This document shows positions 44,488 to 52,962 of a DNA stretch of 64,000 nucleotides, in pieces. The notes beneath the pieces were generated by a model. It worked only from the letters and a program-made list of their open reading frames with translations. It was not told the origin of the DNA and made no database searches. The position numbers and the translations under genes were made by a program. Within the stretch, counting starts at the first letter, position 1; every line of letters starts with the position of its first letter. Source of the DNA: Lentibacillus sediminis (lineage in GTDB: Bacteria > Bacillota > Bacilli > Bacillales > Amphibacillaceae); assembly GCF_002763455.1 (NCBI RefSeq), contig NZ_NIXK01000001.1:372001-436000 (forward strand), read 5' to 3'.

Positions 44488-44740
44488 TTCTACTGGACAA
44501 AACGAGCCGATAGAGTGGGAGAAATGTCCAGTAGAAAGGTTCTACTGGACAAAACGAGCCGATGGAGTGGGAGAAATGTCCAGTAGAGAGGTTCTACTGG
44601 ACAAGACAAGCCGATAAAGTAGGAGAAATGTCCAATAGAAGGGTTCTACTGGACAAGACAAGCCGATAGAGTAGGAGAAATGTCCAGTAGATGGGTTCTA
44701 CTGGACAAAAACAGCCATAAGATCGATAGAATGTCCGCAA
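44488..44740. repeat. 52-bp tandem repeat with internal inverted repeat (four full units and a partial fifth)
   Basis: Units begin at 44488, 44540, 44592, 44644 and 44696, exactly 52 bases apart. Each full unit carries TCTACTGGACA and, 25 bases on, its reverse complement TGTCCAGTAGA (unit 3 has one mismatch), so each can form an 11-bp hairpin. The period is not a multiple of three, and frames crossing it are broken, so it is not coding. It fills most of the 591-base gap 44394-44984; the remaining 240 bases before the next gene show nothing recognisable. Confidence 0.9.
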
Positions 44741-44984
44741 GAGCGATTCTCAAACACAAAACTAGCAGGGAGAGAGATCTAAATGTTCGCGTGATTGTTT
44801 CTCAACGACAAAACAGGCAGAGTGAGCGTTCGAAATGCAATAGAGAACCGAGTGGGGATCCTAATCAAGTAGCAACACATCAGATTACCGCGCTGCCGAG
44901 ATCTAAGTATATCCCCTGCAATTCCCCATTAAATATGCCATCATAGACATAACACACCACCACATCAAGAAAGGATGAAGCCCC

Positions 44985-45986
44985 ATGAAGCTGAGCGTAC
45001 TCGACCAATCACCAATTTCCAGAGGATCAAACGCGGAGGAAGCATTGAGCAACACGCTAACCCTCGCCAAGACCACAGAGGAACTGGGCTATACGAGATA
45101 CTGGATCGCGGAGCATCACAGTACTAATGGCCTGGCGAGCACATCGCCGGAGATCCTCATTGCAAGGATTGCCTCATCAACCAGCAGGATCCGTGTCGGC
45201 TCGGGCGGGGTGTTGCTGCCGCAATATAGCCCCTATAAAGTAGCGGAAAATTTCAAGATGCTGGAGGCACTTTTTCCCGGCAGGATCGACCTGGGACTGG
45301 GACGCTCCCCCGGCGGTTCGCAGGATACCCGGCTTGCGCTCACAGATAGTGTGAAGAAAAGCATGACCGAATTCCCGCGGCAGCTGATGGATCTGCAGGG
45401 ATTTTTGCACAATACCTTGCCTAAGGATCACCCTTACCGGATGGTAAAAGCAACACCGCGAACCAAATCCATCCCGCCGATGTGGGTGCTTGGACTCTCG
45501 GAAAGGGGAGCGGCCAACGCAGCAAAAACAGGCACTGGATTCACATTTGGTCACTTTATCAACCCGACCAATGGCGTTGCAGCAATGGAAAAATACCGGG
45601 AAAAATTCGAGCCGTCGCCAAATTTGGACAAGCCGGAAACCAACGTCTGCGTGTTCATCGTCTGCGCGGAGACCCAGGAGAAGGCGGAAGAGCTCGCTTT
45701 GAGCCAGGATAAATGGCTGTTGAACGTCGGAAAAGGCGCGGACACCAAAGTGCCATCCATAGAAGAGGTAAAGAAAAAATCCTTTCGCGCGGAAGAATTG
45801 GATGAAATTAAAAAGAATCGCGAGCGCTGCATAATCGGGACACCGGAAAAAGTGAAACAGGAACTGGAGCGGCTTGCGGAGCTGTATCAGACTGATGAGT
45901 TTATGGTGATAACGAATATTTATGATTTTGAGGAGAAAGTGAAATCGTATCGGCTGTTGGCTGAGGCGATGGGGTTGGGGAGATAG
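44985..45986 (+). CDS. LLM-class flavin-dependent oxidoreductase (luciferase-like monooxygenase)
   Basis: 333 aa with the bacterial-luciferase-like TIM barrel: LSVLDQSPISRGSNAEEAL, GYTRYWIAEHHSTNGLAST and VGSGGVLLPQYSPYKVAENFK, then DLGLGRSPGG. It belongs to the MsnO8-type single-component group common in Bacillaceae; the substrate is unknown. ATG 44985 follows GAAAGGATGAAG. It lies between the 52-bp repeat and the first 21-bp array, with no operon partner. Confidence 0.9.
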   Translation: MKLSVLDQSPISRGSNAEEALSNTLTLAKTTEELGYTRYWIAEHHSTNGLASTSPEILIARIASSTSRIRVGSGGVLLPQYSPYKVAENFKMLEALFPGRIDLGLGRSPGGSQDTRLALTDSVKKSMTEFPRQLMDLQGFLHNTLPKDHPYRMVKATPRTKSIPPMWVLGLSERGAANAAKTGTGFTFGHFINPTNGVAAMEKYREKFEPSPNLDKPETNVCVFIVCAETQEKAEELALSQDKWLLNVGKGADTKVPSIEEVKKKSFRAEELDEIKKNRERCIIGTPEKVKQELERLAELYQTDEFMVITNIYDFEEKVKSYRLLAEAMGLGR

Positions 45987-46019
45987 GTTTGCGTGGTGGT
46001 GTGCAGCGGATAGACTTGA

Positions 46020-46292
46020 GGTCGAGCGAAGATGGAAGCAAATCGCGCGTCCTAACCCAAAAGTCGCGCGAGAATACGGTCGAATCGCGCGTCCCAATCC
46101 AAAAGTCGCGCGAGACAGCCATCAAATCGCGCGCCTATCCACCAAAGTCGCGCGAGACAGTCGTCAAATCGCGCGCCCATCCACCAAAGTCGCGCGAGAA
46201 CGCCGTCAAATCGCGCGCCTATCCACCAAAGTCGCGCGAGACAGTTATCAAATCGCGCACCCCACACCCCAAATCGCGCGACACCCCACTCC
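46020..46292. repeat. 21-bp repeat array 1 (13 units)
   Basis: Thirteen consecutive units of exactly 21 bases. Nearly all units begin A-A/G-TCGCGCG; AATCGCGCG and AGTCGCGCG units alternate through most of the array, giving a 42-base super-period. The core TCGCGCGA is self-complementary. The last 12 bases of each unit vary, although CCTATCCACCAA and AGACAG-type tails recur. Because 21 is three times seven, spurious heptad-repeat peptides can be read on both strands, but no ribosome site serves them. The array fills the 407-base gap between the flavin oxidoreductase and the threonine-synthase-like gene. Confidence 0.9.
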
Positions 46293-46392
46293 CACAGTCC
46301 CCAATTGACGCAACCTCCTCCATCCCTTATCCTAATAATAGAGCGAAAATTTCACAACAAACAGAAATCATCACCTACCGAGGAGGAACTAC

Positions 46393-47605
46393 ATGACTTA
46401 CAGCTACATCATCCACCTGGAATGCCCAAAATGTCAAACCACCTACACCGACCAGGAGGAGCAGCACCTTTGCGAGTGCGGGTCGCCACTTCTTGTCCGC
46501 TATAATATGGAGGAGGCAGCCAAGACATTCAAAAAAAGAGAATCTCACTAAGCGACCCAGCACACTCTGGCGCTATCACGAGATGCTTCCGCTCCGCCAA
46601 AAGGAGCAGCGCATCACACTGGGAGAGGGCATGACCCCGCTGAGCCCCACTCCACAGCTGGGCACGCAGCTCGGCCTCCCGCACCTATACATAAAAGACG
46701 AAGGAATCATCCCAACCGGCTCCTTCAAAACACGGGGAGCGAGTGTCGGGATTTCCAAAGCGAAGGAGCTTGGCGTGACAGAGCTGGCCATGCCGACCAA
46801 TGGCAATGCGGGCGCGGCGTGGGCGCTTTATGCAGCGCGAGCCGGGATCCGTTCGACCATCGTGATGCCACAGGACGCGCCGGAGATCACGCGCAGGGAG
46901 GTTGCCATTTCCGGTGCCGACCTGTACCTGGTTGATGGGCTGATCAGCGATGCGGGCAAAATTGTCGGCAAGCTGATTCAGGAGCGCGGCAGCTATGATG
47001 CGTCCACACTCAAGGAGCCGTACCGTATCGAGGGGAAGAAAACGATGGGGTATGAAATCCTGGAACAGATGAACTGGCAGGTTCCGGATGTCATTTTATA
47101 TCCGACAGGTGGGGGTGTCGGCCTGATCGGAATCTACAAAGCGCTGCTGGAAATGAAAGAACTCGGCTGGATCACGGCGGATAAGCTGCCACGGCTTGTC
47201 GCGGTACAGGCGGAAGGGTGTGCCCCGATCGTCAAGGCATGGGAAGAAGGGAAGACGGAATCAGCGTTCTGGGAAAATTCCCAGACGGCCGCGTTCGGCA
47301 TCAATGTGCCCAAAGCGCTGGGTGATTTCCTTGTGCTGGAAGGGTTATATGCAACGGACGGCTGTGCTGTTGCGGTGGAGGAAGAAGCTATTTTCCGCGC
47401 CCAAAAAGCAGTCGCCGAACTGGAAGGTAATTTTATCTGTCCAGAGGGAGCGGCCACCGTTGCCGCAGCGGAAAAATTGCGAAACAGCGGCTGGATCGGG
47501 GAAGATGAAACAGTGGTATGCCTGAACACCGGCCAGGGAATCAAATACCCGGAAACCGTAACACTGGAAAACCTGCCACTACTGCAGCCAGGAGAAAAAA
47601 TTTAA
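46393..47605 (+). CDS. Threonine synthase-family PLP enzyme, interrupted by a frameshift
   Basis: ATG 46393 with AGGAGG 6 bases upstream opens a 52-codon frame encoding a zinc ribbon (LECPKCQTTYTDQEEQHLCECGSPLL) that stops at 46549-46551. The catalytic part is in another frame, open from TTG 46493 to 47605: LWRYHEMLPLR, ITLGEGMTPL, Schiff-base lysine in TGSFKTRGASVG, PTNGNAGAAWALYA and YPTGGGVGLIG. The two join if one A is removed from the A7 run at 46531-46537, giving a normal ~403-aa threonine-synthase-like protein with N-terminal zinc ribbon. A real frameshift, slippage on A7 or a homopolymer read error are all possible. Threonine synthase versus another fold-type II lyase is not certain. 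Confidence 0.8.
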
Positions 47606-47638
47606 CGATCAGGGGGCCCTCCTCCTGATCGTTTTTCT
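47604..47638 (+). terminator. Rho-independent terminator of the threonine-synthase-like gene
   Basis: AACGATCAGG (47604-47613) with CCTGATCGTT (47624-47633), 10 bp, followed by TTTTCTTC. Confidence 0.85.
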
Positions 47639-47642
47639 TCAC

Positions 47643-48062
47643 TTATAATTCCGGCAACCGACCTTCCTCTTTCGTCTCTTTCACCGATATCGCCGCCGAA
47701 AACTTTAGCACCCGGCAATCCTCCAGGTCATCATCACGCAGCAGTCCAAGCTGAACGGCCGCATTAATTTTCTCTGCATCCGGCCTTCTCACCGTTTCAA
47801 TCAGGTCCGACATATTGAGTGCGGTCAATCGCTGCACCGTTTTTTCCTCATGGAATTTCTCCGACTTGCGGATCTGCCGCTGCAGCTTGTACCCGTTGCC
47901 GACAATCTCTCCCTTGGTATCCTGCCCGGCAACATCGTCAAAATAGGCGTGAAACTTTTTCTTCAGCTGGCTCATTTCCGCATCAATTTCTTTCTTCATC
48001 GCATGCAACTCATGGTATCGGGCCAGCATTTCCCCGGTAATCTGCGGTGTTTCCTTGCTCAT
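47643..48062 (-). CDS. Uncharacterised helical protein
   Basis: 139 aa from ATG 48062 behind GGGGAGGGG. The protein is strongly helical and charged (MLARYHELHAMKKEIDAEMSQLKKKFHAYF, then QIRKSEKFHEEKTVQRLTALN), with a C-terminal segment of about 50 residues of mixed type. The first half looks like a short coiled coil. No signal peptide, membrane segment or catalytic motif is visible, and I do not recognise the family. It converges on the threonine-synthase-like gene; the terminator between them lies 5 bases from its stop. Confidence 0.6.
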   Translation of the reverse strand: MSKETPQITGEMLARYHELHAMKKEIDAEMSQLKKKFHAYFDDVAGQDTKGEIVGNGYKLQRQIRKSEKFHEEKTVQRLTALNMSDLIETVRRPDAEKINAAVQLGLLRDDDLEDCRVLKFSAAISVKETKEEGRLPEL

Positions 48063-48329
48063 GGTACCCCTCCCCAAAAAGGCTTGTTAGTCCAGTTTAT
48101 TGTGGGGAGGCGGGAATTATGCTAGCTAGTAGTGGGTTAAGTAGGGTTCTGAGAAGATAGGAAGCTAGTGGAGCACAAAATGATCGAGGCGAACCCGAAT
48201 GAATAATGAAGGAGAGTCCACCTTAACCGCAATGAATTTCTTGGTCTCTGGTTTCATTCGTTGTAAATGCAAAAGAGCTGTTATGTTTTTCGTGAATGGA
48301 GAGATTGCATTGTGCAATACATAGCAGAA

Positions 48330-48701
48330 CTAGTTGATGCCAATGTGATTTTTCACGCGCTGAATTTCAAGTTTTCTATTCCAATTCTCTTCCTTTAAAA
48401 GCTTAAGGCCATCCGAAATGTCGTTATTCTCTTCTTTAAGTGAAGCATGCTCTTTTTGATGGGAAATCTGCATTCCATCAAATTCAGCTTTCAGTTTTTC
48501 TTGCCCAGCAAGCACAGCAGTAATAATGTCTCTATTCTCTCTTATTCTAACGGAGTTTATATCCAGCTTTTCGTGAATCGATTTAAATTGATTATCTATA
48601 GATTCGAATTTCTCGTCTACAGATTTAAACTGTTTACTATGCTCCTCGAGTTGTGCCTTAACCTGCTGCAAGATGTCTAAAATCTGATCCTCTTTTTCCA
48701 T
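48330..48701 (-). CDS. Small coiled-coil protein, paralogue of the next gene
   Basis: 123 aa from ATG 48701 behind GAGAGGAGAAAA. The N-terminus MEKEDQILDILQQVKAQL is identical or nearly so to that of the neighbouring gene product; then come short repeats FKSVDEKFESIDNQFKSIHEKL, a connecting segment with AGQEKLKAEFDGMQ and a helical end. It looks like a short relative with fewer heptad units. Such proteins occur in Bacillaceae next to or in place of DUF-type coiled-coil proteins of unknown role. No membrane segment is present. Confidence 0.65.
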   Translation of the reverse strand: MEKEDQILDILQQVKAQLEEHSKQFKSVDEKFESIDNQFKSIHEKLDINSVRIRENRDIITAVLAGQEKLKAEFDGMQISHQKEHASLKEENNDISDGLKLLKEENWNRKLEIQRVKNHIGIN

Positions 48702-48748
48702 GGTTTTCTCCTCTCTCGATTTAGCAGACATTTGCCGCGATTAGTAGA

Positions 48749-49411
48749 TTAATTGTTTGTGTCAAACTTCATACGCCTGATGTCCGCTTCATTATTGTTA
48801 GTACGTTCCCGAATCATTTCATAGTTGGCTTTCATCACGTTGTTTTCCTCTTTCAGTTCCGCATAATCTTTTTGACGGGAAACCTTCATCTCATCCAATT
48901 CATCTTTCAGTGTTTCCTGTCCACTGTGCACGTCAGTAAGCTTTTCGGAGTTCGCTGCCAGCGTTCTGGCGTTCTTATCCAGCTTTTTGCTATTGCCTTC
49001 AAATTTAGCTTGAAGCATCTCCTGCCCGTCGAGCAAAGCGGTAAGGAAATCTTTATGTTCTCCAAGCCTGGCGGTGTTCGCGTCCAGCTTTTTAGAGTGC
49101 TGGCCTAGAATTTTACTGTGTTCATCATGCTTTCTGGTATTGCTATCCAGTATTATGGAATGCTCATTCAGTTTTTTGCTATGCTCCTCGTGCTTTTTGC
49201 TGTGTTCACTCAGTATTTTGGTATGATTGTCCAGTATTATGGAATGCTCATCCAGTTTTTTACTGTGTTCCTCATGCTTTTTGGAGTGTTCATTCAATAT
49301 TTTGGTATGCTCACCCAGTATCTTACTATGTTCACCCAGTATTTTACCATGCTCATCGAGTTGTGCCTTAACCTGTTGCAATATGTCTAAAATCTGATCC
49401 TCTTTCTCCAT
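48749..49411 (-). CDS. Heptad-repeat coiled-coil protein (EHSKxL repeats)
   Basis: 220 aa from ATG 49411 behind GGAGGTGAG. After MEKEDQILDILQQVKAQLDEHG the protein is built of about fifteen 7-residue units of the form EHSKKLD/EHSKILG/EHSIILD, encoded by diverged 21-base units, up to about residue 125. Then follow LLDGQEMLQAKFEG and VHSGQETLKDELDEMK, matching the corresponding part of the smaller paralogue. The hydrophobic residues fall on a and d positions of a long parallel coiled coil. The function is unknown. The repeat is a likely place for in-frame expansion and contraction. Confidence 0.7.
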   Translation of the reverse strand: MEKEDQILDILQQVKAQLDEHGKILGEHSKILGEHTKILNEHSKKHEEHSKKLDEHSIILDNHTKILSEHSKKHEEHSKKLNEHSIILDSNTRKHDEHSKILGQHSKKLDANTARLGEHKDFLTALLDGQEMLQAKFEGNSKKLDKNARTLAANSEKLTDVHSGQETLKDELDEMKVSRQKDYAELKEENNVMKANYEMIRERTNNNEADIRRMKFDTNN

Positions 49412-49620
49412 GAATCTCACCTCCATTTGTTGAACCTATTATAGCACAACTCCCCATCATGCCAAATTTGCATTTTTCCATTTTGTGGTGTCGAAATGGC
49501 TGAAATTCGGGGGATACAGGCAAAAATAATATAACCTGCGAGCCTAAAATTAATTTTTCGGTGATCAAAAAGCGCTATTTAATAAAATTAACTTTTTTGC
49601 AACGCCTTCCAATCTACACA

Positions 49621-50025
49621 TCACGCCTGCTCCACAATCTTCCCGACATACCGTCGTGCACGTGGCCCGTCAAATTCACAAAAATATACCCCTTGCCAAG
49701 TTCCCAGCACCAGCTCACCCTCCTCAATAATGAAGGTCTGTGCATGGCCGACAGTGCTCGTCTTCAGGTGGGCGGCCGTGTTCCCCTCGCCATGCCCGTC
49801 TTTCGCGTGAGTCCATGGGAAAATTTCATCCAGCCGCATCAAGAAATCCGTCTTCACATCGGGGTCGGCATTCTCATTGACGGTGATCCCCGCCGTGGTG
49901 TGCAGGGAGGAGACCACGAGGATGCCGTCCGTCACCCCTGTCTCTCTTATCCAGGACTCCAGTTCGTCGGTGATATCGGTCATTTCCGAGTGGTTGTTTG
50001 TTTTGATTTGAAATGTTTTGTTCAT
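49621..50025 (-). CDS. YjbQ family protein (UPF0047, secondary thiamine-phosphate synthase type)
   Basis: 134 aa from ATG 50025 (AGGGAAAG upstream). Family motifs: [21 protein letters not shown], the metal/active-site stretch [21 protein letters not shown], and [20 protein letters not shown] at the end. The family has a small beta-barrel trimer fold and a weak thiamine-phosphate-synthase activity reported for the E. coli member; the true role is unclear. The frame extends upstream to 50331 but this lacks a ribosome site and overlaps the divergent gene at 50156. Confidence 0.9.
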   Translation of the reverse strand: MNKTFQIKTNNHSEMTDITDELESWIRETGVTDGILVVSSLHTTAGITVNENADPDVKTDFLMRLDEIFPWTHAKDGHGEGNTAAHLKTSTVGHAQTFIIEEGELVLGTWQGVYFCEFDGPRARRYVGKIVEQA

Positions 50026-50155
50026 GTTCTTTCCCTCATTTCGGTAAAATTCTACTATATTGATTCCCTTTCTCACGTTAAAAAAACTTTTACCCCTGCT
50101 TCCAGTTTCATGATAAAATAAATGTTGAAAAATATGAAAAAGGAGTTGCTTTCCA

Positions 50156-50350
50156 GTGGAATTTTGGCCGGAAGTGTTGAACAAAATTAGTGAAAAGATA
50201 TCCAGTGATAGTTTTGATACATGGTTTGTTAATACTGCGATAGACGTGGAAAATGACACCATTACTGTGTACGGGGCTAATGTGTTTGCAAAACCCCCAT
50301 TTTTCTTTTTTGCACTTGATCCTCCCGCCAAATTTGTCGCCCCCTACTAA
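50156..50350 (+). CDS. Truncated DnaA N-terminal-domain-like protein
   Basis: 64 aa from GTG 50156 with AAAAAGGAG about 10 bases upstream. Residues 1-45 ([23 protein letters not shown] ... [11 protein letters not shown]) match DnaA domain I, the part that binds DnaB and DnaA-regulating proteins, up to the point where native DnaA continues into its linker. The last 18 residues ([12 protein letters not shown]) do not resemble DnaA, so the reading frame appears to have been cut and joined to unrelated DNA. It could be a small DnaA-domain-I protein acting as a regulator, or a decaying fragment. It is divergent from yjbQ and just upstream of the second 21-bp array. Confidence 0.5.
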   Translation: MEFWPEVLNKISEKISSDSFDTWFVNTAIDVENDTITVYGANVFAKPPFFFFALDPPAKFVAPY

Positions 50351-50459
50351 AAAATTGAATTTCACCCACATGATGAGAGGATAAAACCACCGTTTCGAGA
50401 GAGTCGTTGTGAATGTGGGGCGGGGTTATTATGTTAACTAGAGCGCAACTACCACACGA

Positions 50460-50628
50460 AATCGCGCGGGGATGGCCTCGAATCGCGCGAGAAACCTCCA
50501 AAGTCGCGCGACCTACACCCCAAATCGCGCGTAAAACACCCGGAGTCGCGCGGCCCGCACATCAAATCGCGCGCCATCACCCCCAAATCGAGCGAGAAAC
50601 ACCCCCAAATCGCGCAGTCCGAACTACG
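50460..50628. repeat. 21-bp repeat array 2 (8 units)
   Basis: Eight units, each 21 bases (one 22), with AATCGCGCG or AGTCGCGCG heads and C-rich variable tails (ACCTACACCCCA, CATCACCCCCA). Same family and head orientation as arrays 1 and 3. It lies in the 360-base gap between the DnaA-like fragment and the LysM gene; the rest of that gap holds the LysM-gene terminator. Confidence 0.88.
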
Positions 50629-50667
50629 TGCCACCCCACCCGACAACTTACAGCAGCCACACCAAAA

Positions 50668-50689
50668 AACCCCGGCCACAGCCGGGGTT
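50668..50689 (-). terminator. Terminator of the LysM-NlpC/P60 gene
   Basis: AACCCCGGC/GCCGGGGTT, 9 bp, 4-base loop; on the minus strand followed by TTTTGG. Confidence 0.8.
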
Positions 50690-50710
50690 CCCTCAAAACC
50701 AAAACCAAAA

Positions 50711-51793
50711 TTAATAAAATCTCTTATAACTATCGAACTTATCGCCCCAGTAGTAACGGTCATTAACACTGGAAATCTGCACGCCGCTGGAACCGGCATG
50801 GATGAACTCTCCATTACCAATATAGATTCCCATATGAGAGATACCTGCTTTGTAAGTATTCTCAAAGAACACGAGGTCTCCTGCCTGCGGTGAATTCACG
50901 TAGTACGAACGGTTAAAGTAGCCACCTGTGTTTGTGCGGCTGTTGTCCATTCCTGCTTGTTCGTATACATAATGGATAAAGCCACTGCAGTCAAAGCCGC
51001 TTGGTGTTGTGCCGCCCCACGCGTATGGTGTGCCTACCATGCTTTTCGCGACACTGATCAGCTTGTCTACATTGTAGTCCACGTCAGCGGAGTTACTGGA
51101 GCTGGATGACCCGCTCGAGCTGTTGCTGGAGCCAGAATCCGAGCTGCCGGACGTGCCGTTGATGCTTAGTTTCTGTCCGACCAAAATCAAGTCAGAGCTG
51201 AGTCCGTTCCAGCTTTTCAGGCTGGATACACTTACGCCGTATTGGGAGCTGATACCGGACAATGTGTCTCCGGCTTTCACCGTATAGGTGGACCCGCTAC
51301 TCGAGTTCGAGCTGCTTCCGGACGAACTGGAGCCGCTAGACGAAGATCCACTAGACGACCCACTTGATCCAGACCGAACAGCCAACCTGTCCCCAGGATG
51401 AATTAATGAGCTGCTAAGATCGTTCCATGCCATCAAATTACTTAGAGAAATATTGTGTCGTGCCGCGATGCCGCTTAGCGTGTCGCCGCTTTTAACTGTG
51501 TATGTAGTAGATGAAGTGTTAGAATTAGAGTTTGAGTTTGAGCTAGAATTAGAATTTGAGCTGGAATTAGAGTTCGATGTTTCAATGACTTGGTTTGGGA
51601 AAATCAAGCTTCCCGAAATGCCATTGATGGAGCGCAATTGTGTAACACTCGTGTCATGTGCCCGAGCAATTGACCAAAGCGAATCTCCGCTTTTTATTGT
51701 GTAAGACGCTGCTGAGACTTCCTCGGATGCAAAAATTGCTGATGCTATGGCTGCACTTGCAGTGACCGACATGATAATCTTTTTATTGGCCAA
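50711..51793 (-). CDS. Cell-wall D,L-endopeptidase: LysM repeats plus NlpC/P60 domain (LytE/LytF-like)
   Basis: Cuts D-gamma-Glu-meso-DAP bonds in peptidoglycan at the cell surface. 360 aa, start TTG 51793 behind AGGGGGAAAC. It has a signal peptide (IIMSVTASAAIASAIF, cleavage near SAA), then three LysM domains (YTIKSGDSLWSIARAH; YTVKSGDTLSGIAARH; YTVKAGDTLSGISSQY) separated by Ser/Asn-rich and Ser/Gly-rich linkers. The NlpC/P60 domain carries the catalytic Cys in GGTTPSGFDCSGFIHYVY and His in GISHMGIYIGNGEFIHAG. The linkers use highly repetitive codons and may vary in length. It stands alone with its own terminator. Confidence 0.95.
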   Translation of the reverse strand: MANKKIIMSVTASAAIASAIFASEEVSAASYTIKSGDSLWSIARAHDTSVTQLRSINGISGSLIFPNQVIETSNSNSSSNSNSSSNSNSNSNTSSTTYTVKSGDTLSGIAARHNISLSNLMAWNDLSSSLIHPGDRLAVRSGSSGSSSGSSSSGSSSSGSSSNSSSGSTYTVKAGDTLSGISSQYGVSVSSLKSWNGLSSDLILVGQKLSINGTSGSSDSGSSNSSSGSSSSSNSADVDYNVDKLISVAKSMVGTPYAWGGTTPSGFDCSGFIHYVYEQAGMDNSRTNTGGYFNRSYYVNSPQAGDLVFFENTYKAGISHMGIYIGNGEFIHAGSSGVQISSVNDRYYWGDKFDSYKRFY

Positions 51794-52194
51794 TTATGTT
51801 TCCCCCTGTATAAAATATGATCTTTTCTTTCAATATGTATCAGAAAGTACTATCAGTATATATCCTTTTTTGCCAGCTTGCTAGACTAATTGGCGATTTG
51901 TAACGCACTTGTAATATAAAGTAAACATTTGTAAAAAATGGATATTCCTCTCCCGCCATAAAACCCGAATACACCCCAAAATTCCCATCGGCGCAACTCG
52001 CCTGAGCCCACTGACAGCAAGCCATCAAGCCGCACCATTACCGTCGATCCGCACCCGCCCCACAGCCCACCCCATTCACCTTTACACAAAAAAATCATTA
52101 CCTTTTCTGTCAAATGTGTTATAATTTCGGTTATACTGTCGATATAGATTAATAGGGCTTTATTCAGACCAAACATCATGGAGGTACTAATCAT
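51794..52194. other. Intergenic region with the capsule-operon promoter
   Basis: 401 bases between the divergent LysM gene and the capsule operon. The only clear element on the + strand is the promoter at 52120. The part next to the LysM gene should hold its promoter, but no convincing hexamer pair was picked out. No small gene was recognised. Confidence 0.4.
52117..52125 (+). promoter_or_regulatory. Extended -10 promoter of the capsule operon
   Basis: TGT-TATAAT (TATAAT at 52120-52125) with only a weak -35 (TTACCT) 16 bases upstream; it would give a leader of about 60 bases before 52195. Confidence 0.5.
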
Positions 52195-52962
52195 ATGGAA
52201 GAAACGATTTCCCTCAAGGAAATTTTCGAGGTTATAAAGAAGCGCATCGGACTTATTATTGCTTTCGTCATTGGTGCGGCAGTGATTGCGGCAGTCCTTA
52301 GCTTTTTTGTACTCACGCCGACTTATGAAAACAGCTCGCAGTTTCTGGTAAACCAGGAGAATACAGGTCAGCAGGGACAGCAATTTACGTCAACAGACAT
52401 CCGGACTAACGTTGAACTCATTAATACATATAATGTAATTATTACAAGTCCGGTCATTTTGGAAGATGTTGCGACCGAGTTGGATCTTGATATGTCGAGC
52501 ACCGAACTGGCAAACAAGATCCAGGTGCAGAGCGCGGAGCAGTCACAGGTGGTGACGGTGACGGCAACCGATGAGGATCCGCAGCTGGCGATGGATATTG
52601 CAAATACGACGGTGCAGATTTTCCAGGATAAAATTCCGGAGATCATGAGTGTGGACAATGTAACGATATTGTCGGAGGCTGAGCTCAGCGAAAACCCTTC
52701 GCCAGTTGCTCCAAATCCGATGTTGAACATCGCGATCGCCATTGTGCTTGGTGGCATGATTGGTGTCGGGCTTGCCTTCCTGCTGTCTTATATGGATAAC
52801 ACGATTAAGACGGAAGAGGATATCGAGAAGCTGTTGGAAGTGCCGGTGCTCGGTGTGATCACCCATATCGAGGATAAAGACATCCGGATGGAACAACCAC
52901 GGCAGATCCCGAATAAAGCAAGAAGGAGGGACTTTGATGGCGCGCAAAAAGAATCAGTCTAG
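52195..52962 (+). CDS. Capsule polymerase co-polymerase / kinase activator (Wzz, CpsC/YwqC type)
   Basis: 255 aa with two membrane helices: near residues 18-40 (RIGLIIAFVIGAAVIAAVLSFF) and about 176-196 (MLNIAIAIVLGGMIGVGLAFLL). The extracellular segment between them (residues about 41-175) contains the QVVTVTATDEDPQLAMDIANTTV region typical of Wzz proteins. The cytoplasmic tail normally activates the partner tyrosine kinase and together they set polysaccharide chain length. It overlaps the kinase gene by about 26 bases. ATG 52195 follows GGAGGT. Confidence 0.93.
   Translation: MEETISLKEIFEVIKKRIGLIIAFVIGAAVIAAVLSFFVLTPTYENSSQFLVNQENTGQQGQQFTSTDIRTNVELINTYNVIITSPVILEDVATELDLDMSSTELANKIQVQSAEQSQVVTVTATDEDPQLAMDIANTTVQIFQDKIPEIMSVDNVTILSEAELSENPSPVAPNPMLNIAIAIVLGGMIGVGLAFLLSYMDNTIKTEEDIEKLLEVPVLGVITHIEDKDIRMEQPRQIPNKARRRDFDGAQKESV

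Noticed and set aside
44417-44946. Small proteins read through the 52-bp repeat
   Set aside because: Period 52 is not divisible by three, so repeats fall in different frames; no ribosome site; hairpin structure explains the conservation.
45177-46097. Long minus-strand frame opposite the flavin oxidoreductase
   Set aside because: Composition is that of an antisense shadow; the plus-strand gene has clear family motifs.
45989-46396. Long open frame with KSRxxxx heptad peptide across array 1 (and similar frames across arrays 2 and 3, both strands)
   Set aside because: The frame stays open only because the DNA unit is 21 bases; both strands read through, there is no ribosome site, and spacers change without protein-like constraint.
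48063-48329. Gene in the gap between two minus-strand genes
   Set aside because: No frame with a ribosome site and protein-like composition; no clear promoter or hairpin either.
50026-50331. N-terminal extension of the YjbQ gene to 50331
   Set aside because: It has no ribosome site, is antisense to the DnaA-domain frame, and other YjbQ proteins begin at the chosen ATG.
50156-51793. Prophage remnant (DnaA-like fragment plus NlpC/P60 protein)
   Set aside because: No structural, integrase or packaging genes; the LysM protein has a host-type signal peptide and domain order.
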